Part shown: positions 35,709 through 45,994 of the stretch, in pieces
Layout of the letters: each line of letters starts with the position of its first letter
How positions within the stretch are numbered: the stretch's first letter is position 1
Assembly (NCBI GenBank): GCA_002221725.1
Contig: NJFT01000244.1
Span: forward strand, 1 to 58,717
Direction of reading: 5' to 3'
DNA from: Scedosporium boydii
Lineage: Eukaryota; Ascomycota; Sordariomycetes; Microascales; Microascaceae
DNA length: 58,717 bases
The notes under the pieces: generated by a model
The model's database searches: none
Seen by the model: only the letters and a program-made list of their open reading frames with translations
What the model was told of the DNA's origin: nothing
Program-made: the position numbers and the translations under genes

Positions 35709-37921
35709 TTATGCATGATAATACGTCTGATGAACCCTCCCCGCCTCTCTATCCCGATCCCTATCCCTCCTCCTCTCAAACCCCGGCGTAGCACTAAGTT
35801 CGTGCGCCGCCTCCCCGTACCCCGAGCTAGTCGTATACGCCGTATACGCCCCTGGACTCGTAGGATTCGGCGAGTGCGCCGGCAGCGTCGAGTACGACCG
35901 GCTATGATCCGGCGTCCACGATCCGTGGTCGAGTTTGGCGTGCGTAGAATCGGGTGTCGCCGTCGCTTCGTAGGGGCCCGGTGTCGTGGGTGGGCGGGGG
36001 GATGAAGCGGCGAGTTCGATGGGGGAGGATTGGACGGGGACGGGGAGGTTGTATTGGTTGTAGTGGGGGGAGTGAGGGGGTGGGCTGTTGGGGTAGGCAC
36101 TGACGGGTTCGTAGTAAGGGGATGGGTAGCCGTGGGGTCCTGGTCCTGGCCCTCCTCCGCCACCGCCGGCGGACATTGCCATCTCGGGCTTGTTGCCCGC
36201 CGCGCGTTTCTTGCGGATGAAGAAGATGCAGGCGGAGAGGAGCGCGATGGCTCCCACGGCGCTTCCGACAGCTATGCCTGCGATGGCGCCCGTGGAGAGT
36301 TTGTTCCCGCCCCCCTTCTCCTCGCCGACATCTCGCGTAGGTTTGCGCGTCGGCGCCGAGGCAGTCCTAGAAAGCAAAATCTTCAAATCGGGGCTGCTGA
36401 AGCCGTTCTCCGGTTCCCTCTTCGTGCTGGCGCCCGTTTCCGAACCCCCCACGACGTTCCGGATATCCCACGGCACCACGTACCCCTTCTTCGCCGGATC
36501 GTAAAGCTGCCACACGGCGCCGTCCGAGTTCCGACGTCCCATGTCGAGGTTGTGCACGCCCCATTGCTCGGGCGTGTCGCACATGTCCGAGAGCGGGAAG
36601 CTGCCGCCGATGATGAGCATCTGGGACCCGTCGAGGTGGACGTTGCAGGAGAGGCTGTGGTGCGGGTATTCGCCTGTGCTGGACGTCGTGTCGTTGGGGT
36701 AGAGCTTGATCCAGGTGAAGGTGGGGAGGGAGAGGACGTAGATGTCGTCGAAGCCTGCGGTGTTGGGGGGCATGCCCGCGCCGCCGTACATGTATCTACA
36801 TTTTCTGGATGTTAGTGCTTCGGGCTCGAATGGAAAACAAAAGATGTTGAAAATGGCCAAGGGAAGGGGGAAGGGACTTAAAACGCACATATTATATGAC
36901 GACCGGTCGTCGGCCCACGCAACTCCCGAACAAAACCGGCTCCTCATCTCCGGTATCGTCCCCGACGCCTTCTGCGTATACCACTTAAAGCTCAACACAT
37001 CGTATAACAAAATCTCATCCATCGGCTGCCCCTCAATCACGGTCCCGTTCCCAAACTTATCCCGCACGCCCCCAAAGTACACGAGCATCCCGGAGTCGCC
37101 CGCGGGCACATACACGAGGCTCCCCTCAGCCCTTCCCACACGATCCGCTGGGCCCGAGCTATTCGTCCACAGATTCCTATCCATCTCATACTTGACAAGA
37201 TACGACGTCGCAATAGGCGTAGTGCCCCAGTTCGGTTCCGACCGATTGCTGATCCACCCGCCGAAATAGTAGCCCTCACCACGCTCGGGGATGGCGACGC
37301 CGGCGCCGTAGCTCGTGCGGTAAATGACCGTCGAAGCCGGCTGTGAGACGTGATCGAGCCCGAAGAAATCCCATTGGTCGTCGAGGATGTCGTAGGCGTA
37401 GATGCCGCGAAAGGGCGTCGTGAGGTCGCGCCCGGGAAACTCGCCGCCGAACTGGTACACGCGCTTGTTGACCGAGTCGCCCCAGAGGACTCCCCCGTGG
37501 AGGCTGGGGATCGTGCGGTTTTTGGAGAGGTTGGCGTAGAGTTGGGGCATGCCCGAGTTGGCGACTGTGGAGAGGTCGTGGAAGAAAAGGTAGTCATCTG
37601 TTTTGAAAAACTCATGTTTTAGTTTGGACTTCTTTCTCGTCGGAAGGTTGGTTGGGATGTAAGAGGAAAAAAAGACATACTTGTATAGTTCTCTGGGAAC
37701 TGCTCAAGAGGATTATAATTCAAGAACCCCCCATCAATGTAAAGCCTTTCATCAACAATTGTCGTCTGGTGTCCGAACCGTCTGCAAAAGTTCGACACGG
37801 GATCTCCTTGCTGCCACGACAGCTCGACGCTAGCGAGCACAAAGAGAAGCACAAGTAAGGGAAACGACGTGCTACCGCCGTGGCGACGGATCGCCCGATC
37901 GCCCGTGTCCGAATGCGCCAT
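35709..37921 (-). CDS. Kelch-repeat protein with C-terminal membrane segment
   Basis: Three exons on the minus strand, 37921-37681, 37597-36889 and 36795-35709, encode about 678 residues (690 if the upstream Met at 37957 is used). A signal peptide or anchor (SFPLLVLLFVLASVEL) precedes Kelch-type beta-propeller repeats with characteristic double glycines: YIDGGFLNY, YQFGGEF, YYFGGWI, VYFGGVRD, YMYGGAG and LIIGGSF. Next come a hydrophobic segment at about 484-508 (AIAGIAVGSAVGAIALLSAC) with a following IRKKR stop-transfer, and a Pro/Tyr/Ser-rich cytosolic tail of about 165 residues. Introns are 83 nt (GTATGT) and 93 nt (GTGCGT...GTAG). The layout suggests a cell-surface or secretory-pathway protein with an outer propeller. 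Ligand and role are unknown. Many filamentous fungi carry such proteins. Confidence 0.85.
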
Positions 37922-37957
37922 CGGCCCCAGCACGGAGCGGTAGGGAGGCCATGTCAT

Positions 37958-40024
37958 GTTGAGAGCGACCGAAGTCTATTCATGGATCTATTTTGGGGTC
38001 CGGGTCTCTCCCGCGGGGAGGGCGGGACAATGCTTTTACTCGATGGGGAAGAAAACTCAAAGGTGGGGTGGAGAGAGGTAGTAGTTGTCGAGACAAAAAT
38101 GGACGGGGTAGCAATAGGGCCTTAGGAATATAGGTATTAATGGAGTGCAGGGACTTCCCAACAGTAAGAGAGGCTTAAGAATTACGCCGAACGAATGGAA
38201 GAGAGAAAATGAGCGAGAAAAACAAAATAGAAAGAAAGCACCGGGGGGACACTACTGTGTGGAGGAGGGGGGGAAGATGGGTGAGAAAGGTCGCAAGGTA
38301 GGGAAAGAATGCAGGGAAGCTTCGTGAGCTGGCAGGCGAAAAAACCGGGCTTGCAATCTCTGGGCGGCTTCATACGAGATCCTCAAGCATTCTTACTGGG
38401 CAAAGGCCGGAGACGAGCTCTACAGACATGTTGTACAGAGGTCATTTTATGGGCTAGATCTGCTGCGTTCCGCTAGCGAGGTCTGGCCCGGCAAGGGGGG
38501 GCAGCGACGGTGACCTATAGGAGGTTGGAGAGAAGAGGCATCCATGCTTTTAAGGCTGGGGTGGCAAAGGCCTTAGGAATGACGAGAGAGGTGGGGAGCT
38601 TGTTGAGACGACGGCATGATTCGATGGGGCGGAGGATCTTGCATGTCTTCTGCCTTCGTACTTCGTGCTTCCTAGAGCATGGATGAAGTGGAAAAGTATA
38701 AGAGAAAGAGGTAGAATTTTCTTCGTTCTTCATGTATTTCTTCGTGCTCCCCAAGTAGCTCTCCTCTCCTCTCTCCTCGAAAACGACCATGGGAAAATTC
38801 CGCACTTTAACGGACCTATTGTTTCTTTGAGTAACCTCTCCTCTAGCTTGCAGAGAAAAGGACACGAGAACTCAACTCGAGTTCCCCCGAGAAATCAGTG
38901 GGCGCGAGGATCGAACAACGCGGCGTAATATCCCTCGTGAGACCCCGTCGTTGTACGAAGTAAGACAGATGAGTTCGGATCCTCCCTCCCATTCAACCCT
39001 GCCCGGACAGCTGGGTTCTGTGTTTCTCTGTGTTTCTAGTCGCCATCTCCCGAAAGAGCGGTATCTGCGAGTGTGGTGTCCGATATCAATCTCGCGAGTC
39101 ACTATTCGTCGCCCTATGGAAGAAAAAGAAGGGAGGTCATTGCCGAAGCTCTCTTGCCGCGTAAGCGGGGGAGACAGAATCTGAGACTCGATAGGAACGA
39201 AACAAAAACAAATGAAAAAACAATAGCGGCGATGGAGAAGAATCTGAAGGTGGGTGTGCATCTGAGTACTTGGCAAGAAGCTGGATAAGCCAAATATTGA
39301 GCTCATGTCCTGAACTTGGAAAAGCTCATCAGTCAATCACCGCATGTTATCCAATCATCCGTGCTGAAATCCGCCCCCCTCTCAGTCGAACTTGGTGCAT
39401 GCATGCGTGTTCGGGGCTGGGTTGCAATTTTGGTGGAATGAGAAAAAAAGAGAGGATGGGCCTCCCATATTGGTCGCACAGATTCGAATGCAAGCCACCA
39501 AATCTCTCAGCTTTTCGGTTGTCAGAAAGTGGGTGCGTGGTCTGACGATGACACTGGTCGCCTCTGACTGGTGCGAAGACGACCCCCCCTTGTGCAAGGA
39601 ATGATAATACGAGTCCCTGACAGGACGGCCGCCTTCTCATGGGGCCAGGGGATAAGTGATTGAGGAGGGAATACTTCGTAGATGGGGAAATGGTTGCAGA
39701 CAAGAGACGAAGACGGTTAATACATATTGATCTTCTGACATTGCTGTTTAAAACTCCAATAATGCAGCATGCGGATAAGACAAAGATGAAGAAAATGTAC
39801 AATGCGCTGGGCGGACTGATGCAGTATGGGCTTGGCCCAGCTTCCTTGACAACGCTAAAACCGATCCTTGACCAACGAGTCCGAGACTGCGGATGACGCA
39901 CAACGCAGAGCCCCTGCGGGCGGTTCGATCCACCCTGACTTTCCCTCCCAATCGCCAAACCGGCATAAAACCAACGATTCATATATGCATGTGCGCTCAG
40001 CCCTGCCGACCTATGTCTACCAGA
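37958..40024. other. Intergenic, no supported gene
   Basis: This includes the presumed promoter of the Kelch gene. TACGAAGTA-type motifs lie at 38954-38962 and 39672-39680, with a near match at about 38657. A minus-strand open frame of 211 codons (39347-39982) contains no domain and overlaps such motifs, so it was not called. Confidence 0.5.
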
Positions 40025-41752
40025 TCATTCTTCCATGCCCTGTTCAGCCTCAACCGCAGCGCTAATTAGCTCCTGGATGCTGGCAATAGACTGCCCTATC
40101 GACTTCTCCTCTAACGCCTCGGCCACCAGCGCCGGCAGCTGATCTGGCATTGGGATGCGGCAATTGTAACCGTCATTAGCATGCTCTGTACTGTCACTAG
40201 GCGGTGACATTGCTCCTTCTGGTATAGACATAATATCCTGCTCGACGCTGCATGATAAGGTGCCATCATCTGGCATCCCTGTTTCGGGTCGGTAGGCGAG
40301 GACAACATCGTGTGCGTCGAGGAGGGTACGCGCGATTAGGTCTGCGTGTCGTAGTGGCGAATGCTCGCTCCCCATATTCCGTTCGACGACAGCCAATTCC
40401 CTCCATTCATGCCATAGAGTGCGTAACGCTCCCAGTCTCGCGAGGAGCTGGATGTAGGTCGGGTACGCCTCCTCGCGGACTAACGGATCGGCCATGGCGA
40501 TACGGAAAAAATCCTGTGAAGCGGGCCTCTGGAATTGATCTCCCGCAAGAAGATGGAGTACGTCTCGCCTGGATATCGGGTTGGGAGATATCGTAGCGGC
40601 TACGTCTAGATTCCGTGATAGCGCCCATAACGCGTTTGCCACATATCTTGAAAACTGGTCCGCCAATGTTTGATCATTTTCCTTGTCTTCAATGGCCATC
40701 TCGAGAAATCGCGCCGTGAATTCGAGATGGTGAACTTCGGCGGAGCACTGAAGGCCGACGAGTGTGATTTCGGGGAGTAGCCCGGTATCTTTTTTCTCCA
40801 CCACATTTCGTAGGAGGGCGATGAAACTAAGAACGTCGTACGGGGTGTTAAATTCTTTGGCCCGCTTGTCGTCGCCTTCGAGCAGATCCTCGTATATCCG
40901 CCACTGGAGGGGTTCCATGACCGTAACGGGCGCCTCGGTCCTGGAGATGAGTGAAAGCAACCGACGAGAAAGGTATGAATCGGGTTTTGTAGCAGCATGA
41001 TACTCGATCATCCTGTCGAGGTTGTAGGCGGGGATATCGGAGGCCCGACGAGGGTCCTGCTTCGCAAGCATCCATCTAAGCAGCAATCCATCATCCTCCC
41101 AGACTATATGAGGAATTCCGTTTTTGAGAAGAAAAGACTCTTCGGGGGATTCAACGGCCATGTTGGGTTCCGATGCTGAAAGGCCCGCAGGTGAGCTGTC
41201 TCGGAACGAGGGCGCACCCCGTAATGCGATAGAGACAACATCACTGTCTCGGATTCGCCAAGAGAAGCCGCCCCGGATGCGTTGCAGCGTGCGATTATTC
41301 CCCATCGCGCGATTCACGTCCTCGGCCTCCACTAGAATCCTCTCCCGCGCTCTCTCCTCGGCGCTGGAGGCGGCGAGGTACCACTTTGTATTTAGAGCGA
41401 CCTCATCCTTCTCTTCAGCGTCCCTCACGCCGCGGGTCCCTTCGGAGCCCAAATCGAGAACGAGATCCGAGAACAAGTACGTCTCCGCATCCGGCTTCGT
41501 CAACTTCTCTCTAGGCTTTGGAGTTGTCTTGAAGATGCGGAACCTCGTGGCAAGATCCGACTGGAATCTGGCCTGGCGAGGAGTTGCCGCCGCTCCAACG
41601 GCTCCGCCAGCAGGGGTCACGCGACGACCATGAGAGAGAGCGGCCCCTGAGATGAGCCGCGCGTCGGGAGTTGGCGCGTGCCGTTTGGTGCCCCGGACAG
41701 GTCGCCTCAGATAGGTTAAAGAGACTGGTAGAGACGGCGACCTGTTCATCAT
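40025..41752 (-). CDS. Conserved-looking protein, probably mitochondrial, unknown function
   Basis: A single exon encodes 575 residues. I do not recognise a family. The N-terminus (MMNRSPSLPVSLTYLRRPVR) is rich in Arg, Ser and Leu with few acids for about 60 residues, as in a mitochondrial presequence; RQARFQSDLATRFRIF could hold a cleavage region. The rest is largely helical in character, with Leu/Ala-rich stretches such as LLRNVVEKKD, FTARFLEMAIED and YIQLLARLGALRTLWHEWR. A helical-repeat organelle RNA-binding or translation factor is one guess. Codon use and length support a real gene. The start is the first of two adjacent Met codons. It is divergent from SYF2 with 443 bp between start codons. 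Confidence 0.75.
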   Translation of the reverse strand: MMNRSPSLPVSLTYLRRPVRGTKRHAPTPDARLISGAALSHGRRVTPAGGAVGAAATPRQARFQSDLATRFRIFKTTPKPREKLTKPDAETYLFSDLVLDLGSEGTRGVRDAEEKDEVALNTKWYLAASSAEERARERILVEAEDVNRAMGNNRTLQRIRGGFSWRIRDSDVVSIALRGAPSFRDSSPAGLSASEPNMAVESPEESFLLKNGIPHIVWEDDGLLLRWMLAKQDPRRASDIPAYNLDRMIEYHAATKPDSYLSRRLLSLISRTEAPVTVMEPLQWRIYEDLLEGDDKRAKEFNTPYDVLSFIALLRNVVEKKDTGLLPEITLVGLQCSAEVHHLEFTARFLEMAIEDKENDQTLADQFSRYVANALWALSRNLDVAATISPNPISRRDVLHLLAGDQFQRPASQDFFRIAMADPLVREEAYPTYIQLLARLGALRTLWHEWRELAVVERNMGSEHSPLRHADLIARTLLDAHDVVLAYRPETGMPDDGTLSCSVEQDIMSIPEGAMSPPSDSTEHANDGYNCRIPMPDQLPALVAEALEEKSIGQSIASIQELISAAVEAEQGMEE

Positions 41753-42195
41753 GCGGCCCTTGATCGCGGCGGAGAGGGTAAGTGGATTTGTTCGTCAAGT
41801 GGGGACATGAGAAGCTTGGATGGGGTTACCCCGGATTTTTGAGGTTATTGAGTTGATTTTTGGAGCGCACTATCCTCATTGCGGCTCAACGCGTGGGTCA
41901 AACTGGCGACAAGTGGAGAGGCTGTCTCAATTGGATCTTGGCGTCGAAAGCTTAATTCTCTCTTCTGAATGGCTGCCAAAGTGTGGCTGGTACATTCAAC
42001 TGTGGCTGGTAGTTGTGTGTTATGTAAGCAAGGACCAAGGAACTCCAGGCCCAGCAACAGCCTTTTCTCGGCGATTCGCCATGATCGAGATTCACGACCA
42101 CAGCCATCTCCAACGACCAAAGTCTATCCGTTCTTCCAAACCCAACCACTACACCACAACTACAAACAAAACATATTCAAACCCCGATTCTCGAA
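41753..42195. promoter_or_regulatory. Divergent promoter region, unknown protein and SYF2
   Basis: 443 bp lie between two oppositely directed start codons. Short CA- and CT-rich stretches precede the SYF2 start. No specific binding site was identified. Confidence 0.55.
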
Positions 42196-43185
42196 ATGCA
42201 TCCCTCCAAGAAGAGGAAGACTGAAACCGGGTCGGACCCCGACACCAACGCAGACACCGCGGCCGCCTCATCAGACACGCCCGTCGAGGCAACCCCCGCC
42301 GAGACGAACTCAACTGCCAGGACACAAGATGAGGACCCCCAAGAACAACCAGCACAAAAGCCCTCCGAACCAGGCCAGCCCTCTGAATCAACCCCATCAG
42401 ACCCCCCTTCCTCCTCCACAGCCGTCGCCACCGCCCCCACCAAATCAGCAGCCCTAGACCGCCTCGCCCGCTTCAAAGCTCTCAAAGCCCGCGCCAAAAC
42501 CTCCTCCGAAGAAAACTTCAAAGCCGCCACCCGCGAAGCCCAACGCGTGTCCGAGGATCCATCCCAGCTCTCAGCCCTACACCGCAAGCACGCCATCGCC
42601 TCGCACAAGCTCCTCAAGGCGGACATCGAGGAAGCCGGGGGCGACTTCGAGCGGAAGCGCGCATGGGACTGGACGGTGGACGAGAGTGAGGCGTGGGATC
42701 GCCGCATGAAGAAGAAGGCCGGGCGGCGCGACGGGAACCTCTTCTCCGATTACACTTCGGAGGCGAATAAGGTTTATAAGCGTCAGATGAGGAATATAGC
42801 GCCCGATATGGAAAAGTACGAAAAGGAGAAGATGGCGGCCGTCGAGAGGGCGGCGGCTAGTGGTGGTTTGGATATCATTGAGACGGAGGACGGCGAGCTT
42901 ATTGCCGTGGATAAAGACGGGTCGTTTTATTCTACGTCGGATTCGACGTCGTTTGCGGAGAATAAGCCGGATAAGGCGGCGATTGATCGGTTGGTGGAAG
43001 ATTTGAGGAGGGCGGAGGACCAAAGGTTGAAGAAGAGGAGGGAGAGGATGGCGAAGGATGGGGACGATGGCGATGTCACGTACATCAACGAGAAGAACAA
43101 GCAGTTCAACCAGAAGCTGGCGAGGTTCTACAACAAGTACACGGCGGATCTGCGGGACAGCTTCGAGCGCGGTACCATGATTTGA
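42196..43185 (+). CDS. SYF2: Pre-mRNA-splicing factor SYF2
   Basis: A single exon encodes 329 residues. The first 85 are disordered and Pro/Ser/Thr-rich after a basic MHPSKKRK start. The conserved SYF2 domain follows: RLARFKALKARAKTSSEEN, ERKRAWDWTVDESEAWDRRM, SDYTSEANKVYKRQMRNI and, at the C-terminus, VTYINEKNKQFNQKLARFYN and YTADLRDSFERGT. SYF2 belongs to the NineTeen complex (Prp19-associated) and helps stabilise the activated spliceosome; it sits near Syf1, Clf1 and the catalytic RNA. The acidic linker DIIETEDGELIAVDKDGS is typical of fungal versions. The gene converges on the Coq11-like gene, with stop codons 101 bp apart. Confidence 0.95.
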   Translation: MHPSKKRKTETGSDPDTNADTAAASSDTPVEATPAETNSTARTQDEDPQEQPAQKPSEPGQPSESTPSDPPSSSTAVATAPTKSAALDRLARFKALKARAKTSSEENFKAATREAQRVSEDPSQLSALHRKHAIASHKLLKADIEEAGGDFERKRAWDWTVDESEAWDRRMKKKAGRRDGNLFSDYTSEANKVYKRQMRNIAPDMEKYEKEKMAAVERAAASGGLDIIETEDGELIAVDKDGSFYSTSDSTSFAENKPDKAAIDRLVEDLRRAEDQRLKKRRERMAKDGDDGDVTYINEKNKQFNQKLARFYNKYTADLRDSFERGTMI

Positions 43186-43286
43186 TTTTAGAAGGGGAGA
43201 AAATATTCAATAGTATTGTTACAGTCTATGCCTTTAGCGGGTGGTAATACACATAGAAAAGAACATGAATCGGGCCACTGATCATC

Positions 43287-44271
43287 TTACAACATGCTCC
43301 TCCTCCAGCCTCTTGTCGCGAGCTCTTCAATTTGCTCCGTTTCCACCGGCCCGCTGACACTTTTATCCGCGAGCGCCTCCACAAGGCCCTCAGCAACCGT
43401 CTCAACCTTGAGCGGCTTGATTCCACCAGCCCCCATCAAGCCCCCAAACACACCCCTCGTAATCCCATTCAACAGCGTCCCAACACCAGTAGCAGCGGCA
43501 ATGCCCACCGTAATACCCCTCGAGCTATCATACATAAAAGGCGGCCTCACAAAAACATTCCTCATCCTAGGAAAGTGCTCTGCAATAGCCCTCTCAGCCT
43601 CGCGCTTCGTCGACAAATACCTCGACGGCACGCCCGGCGGCCCCGCCATGGCGGAGACGTAGCAGAAAGTACCGACATTACTCGACTCGGCGTGCCTCGC
43701 CAGCGTAATGGCACTATCGCGGTTCATGATCTCGTAGGACATCTGGTCCTTGGGGTTGGGCGGTTTGATGTCCTCGCCCTCCTTGCGCTCGAGCGGGTTA
43801 ACGCCACGGTCGACGGAGGAGGCGAAGGAGGTTTTGATGGCGGAGAGGGGCGATTGGGTGCCGCGGACGATGCCCTTGTAGTCGGCTTCGAGGAGGATGC
43901 CAAGGGAGTGTACGACGTAGTCGGCATCTTTGAGGAGGGGCGTGTAGGTGGAGGGCTGGAGGATGTCGGCGTGTTCCCAGGATACTTTGTGGGCCCAGGG
44001 TGGAGGGGATGAGGATGAGGAGACGGCATCCCAACGAGGCTCACCGGAACGGCTGGTTGGGTGTTAGAGGGGGAAGCTTTTCTTTTCTTTTTCGATCACG
44101 TTATGTGTGTGAAGAGATGTGTGTGAGTGAGGGGGAGAGAGTGATGAGTGAGAGCGGGAGAGCTTGCCTGATGGAAGTTACATCCCAGCCACGCGCAACG
44201 GCGAATTTGCAGATGCGAGTGCCAAGGAAGCCATTTCCGCCGCACACTATGATCCTCTTTACGGCGGACAT
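43287..44271 (-). CDS. Coq11-like mitochondrial NAD(P)-binding protein
   Basis: Two exons on the minus strand, 44271-44168 and 44052-43287, encode about 289 residues of the atypical short-chain dehydrogenase/epimerase family related to yeast Coq11 (YLR290C). A Rossmann fingerprint CGGNGFLG lies at residues 10-17, followed by WDVTSISRSGEPRWDA across the splice, DYVVHSLGILLE, FCYVSAMAG, RYLSTKREAERAIAE and VFVRPPFMYD. The usual SDR tyrosine-lysine pair appears as YLSTK. Coq11 associates with the coenzyme Q biosynthetic complex in mitochondria; a mitochondrial role here is inferred from the family. The 115-nt intron starts with GC (AG|GCAAGC) and ends CCAG, a non-canonical GC-AG intron whose joining restores the conserved ISRSGEP sequence. 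Confidence 0.87.
44053..44167 (-). other. GC-AG intron of the Coq11-like gene
   Basis: The donor reads AG|GCAAGC and the acceptor CAACCAG. Splicing at these points joins ATC-AG|C-CGT into a continuous frame through conserved residues. No GT donor nearby preserves that frame as well. Confidence 0.75.
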
Positions 44272-44865
44272 GTTGGGCTGATACGAGTTTAGGCTAGCTA
44301 TGCAGGTCCGGCTATGAGGTCCGGCTATGAGGTGGCGTGAAGCTTGTGGGTGGGATGAAGGAGCTCAGCGGATAGTGCACAGAGGCAGCACTGAGCTCTT
44401 AGAGAGACGATGCTAGCTATGTGTATACAAACTAGTTCATCGACGTTAAAAAACGATGATTGAGGATTATGTTTGGTCTCAATTGACCCGTCGAAAACTG
44501 TGAGATGAGCTCAACAGCAATGAGAAAGTGGTGCGATTTATCTGATCCGACACCGCATTCAGCAAGGAACATTTCATCACCAAATCCAAGCTTGATTTTG
44601 ACAGGGTTTATCGCACGGACCAACTAGGGACATTCGCGTCCTTCATTGTTCTGAGCAAGGCTCTGTCAGCCTCCTGCTAAAATAGTGAGTCCCAAGTACC
44701 TTCGTACTGAAGCATAATCACAAATCGATTGTGGCAAGCTCGAATCTACGAAGTACTTCTCAACATCTCAACATTGTATCGCAACCTTTTCTTCTTCCCC
44801 TCCAAACCTCCCATCCCCCCCACCTCCTCTATCCGCGCAAATTGTCGTGACCATCTCCCAAAAAG
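44272..44865. promoter_or_regulatory. Divergent promoter region, Coq11-like and Yaf9
   Basis: 594 bp separate the start codons. One TACGAAGTA copy lies at 44747-44755, about 110 bp before the Yaf9 start, and a related TTCGTACT lies at about 44701. No other element was identified. Confidence 0.55.
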
Positions 44866-45766
44866 ATGGCGCCCCCAAACCAACTGGGCAAACGCATGAA
44901 AGGAGTCCAAATCAGCCGACCCTTCATCTACGGCACGACGGCGCGCCCCTTCGACGACAAGACGAACCCCAAACCCCCCAACGTGCCCGACGGCCACACG
45001 CACTCGTGGCAGGTATTCATCAAGGGCGTGGACGACACGGATATTACGTATTGGCTTCGGAGGGTGCAGTTTAAACTTCACGAGTCGATCCCGAATCATG
45101 TGCGGAGTACGTGAATCTCCACCACATCCTTCTAGAGGGGGAAGAAGAGAAAAAAAGACCATGCGACTGACCTTGACCTCTTTAGTGATCGAGGGCGAAA
45201 AAGGCAAACCCTTCGTCGTCAACGAAACCGGCTGGGGCGAATTCGAAATCACAATAAAACTCTACTACTCCAGCGAATCCGGCGAAAAGGCCCAAACCCT
45301 CTACCACCACCTCCGCCTGCACCCCTACGGCAAGAACGACGAGGAAAAAGCCCGCTCGCGCCAGCCGGACGGCGCCATCATCGCGTGGAACTACGAAGAG
45401 CAGCTCTTCAACGAGCCGTACGAGGTGTTTTACAACGTGCTCACGTCGGGGGCGCACGCGCGGGCCGGGCAAGGAGCACCGGGGGGGAAGGGCGCCGCGA
45501 GTAAGAAGCCGGCTGCCGTAGATCCGGCCTCGGGGATTGTGTATGAGAGGTCGGCGCTGGTGCCGCTGCACTTAACGGCCGAGCAGCCGTTTTCCAAAGA
45601 GACAGAAGACATCGAAAGGGAAAGGATTAGCAAGGCGTTGGAGAAGGTCATGGGGTGGATCGACGAGACGAAGACGGCGAATGCGGAGAAGGAGAAGAGG
45701 TTGGCGGAGTTGAAGGCGGAGAATGCGGCGGCGGCGGAGGCGCTGGCGAAGAAGGCGGGGACGTAG
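44866..45766 (+). CDS. YAF9: YEATS-domain protein Yaf9
   Basis: Two exons, 44866-45106 and 45186-45766, encode about 273 residues. The YEATS domain spans roughly residues 10-165: [60 protein letters not shown] and [11 protein letters not shown] coiled coil follows at about 225-270 ([30 protein letters not shown]). Yaf9 is a shared subunit of the NuA4 histone acetyltransferase and the SWR1 H2A.Z-exchange complex, and reads acylated histone H3. The 79-nt intron uses GTACGT and TTTAG. The stop TAG at 45764-45766 is followed in the same frame by 75 open codons (see the next entry), so the C-terminus may be longer than called. Confidence 0.93.
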
Positions 45767-45994
45767 GGACTTCCTCCGCCGATTGGTCTGCGCGGCGCCG
45801 CCACTGCTGGTGCTGGTGCTGGTGCTGGTGCTGGTGCTGCTGGTGCGAATGTGAAGAAGCCGCCGCAGAGGAATAGGAGGAGGTCGGTGAAGAAGCTAGA
45901 GGCTGATGGGGATTGGAAGGCGGATGTGGAAGGGGAGAGGGATGATTCGGACTATAGGCCTAGGAGGCGTGGGTTGAGGAGGTCGTGTCCGTGA
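45767..45994 (+). other. In-frame open extension after the Yaf9 stop
   Basis: Directly after the Yaf9 TAG, the same frame stays open for 75 codons to TGA at 45992-45994. It encodes GLPPPIGLRGAATAG, an Ala-Gly repeat from a GGTGCT hexanucleotide array (about 45811-45842), then basic NVKKPPQRNRRRSVKKLEAD and RDDSDYRPRRRGLRR. The content resembles a nuclear protein tail more than random 3' sequence. Possible explanations are stop-codon readthrough, a recently acquired stop, alternative splicing, a sequencing error in the stop, or chance. Confidence 0.5.
45811..45842. repeat. GGTGCT hexanucleotide array
   Basis: About five tandem copies of GGTGCT, in frame with Yaf9 beyond its stop, where they would encode Gly-Ala repeats. 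Confidence 0.85.

Noticed and set aside
39910..39935. tRNA B-box-like GGTTCGATCC
   Set aside because: No A-box or cloverleaf could be formed at the right distance upstream.
39347..39982. 211-codon minus-strand open frame
   Set aside because: No recognisable motif, mixed composition, an overlapping TACGAAGTA copy and no exon continuation.
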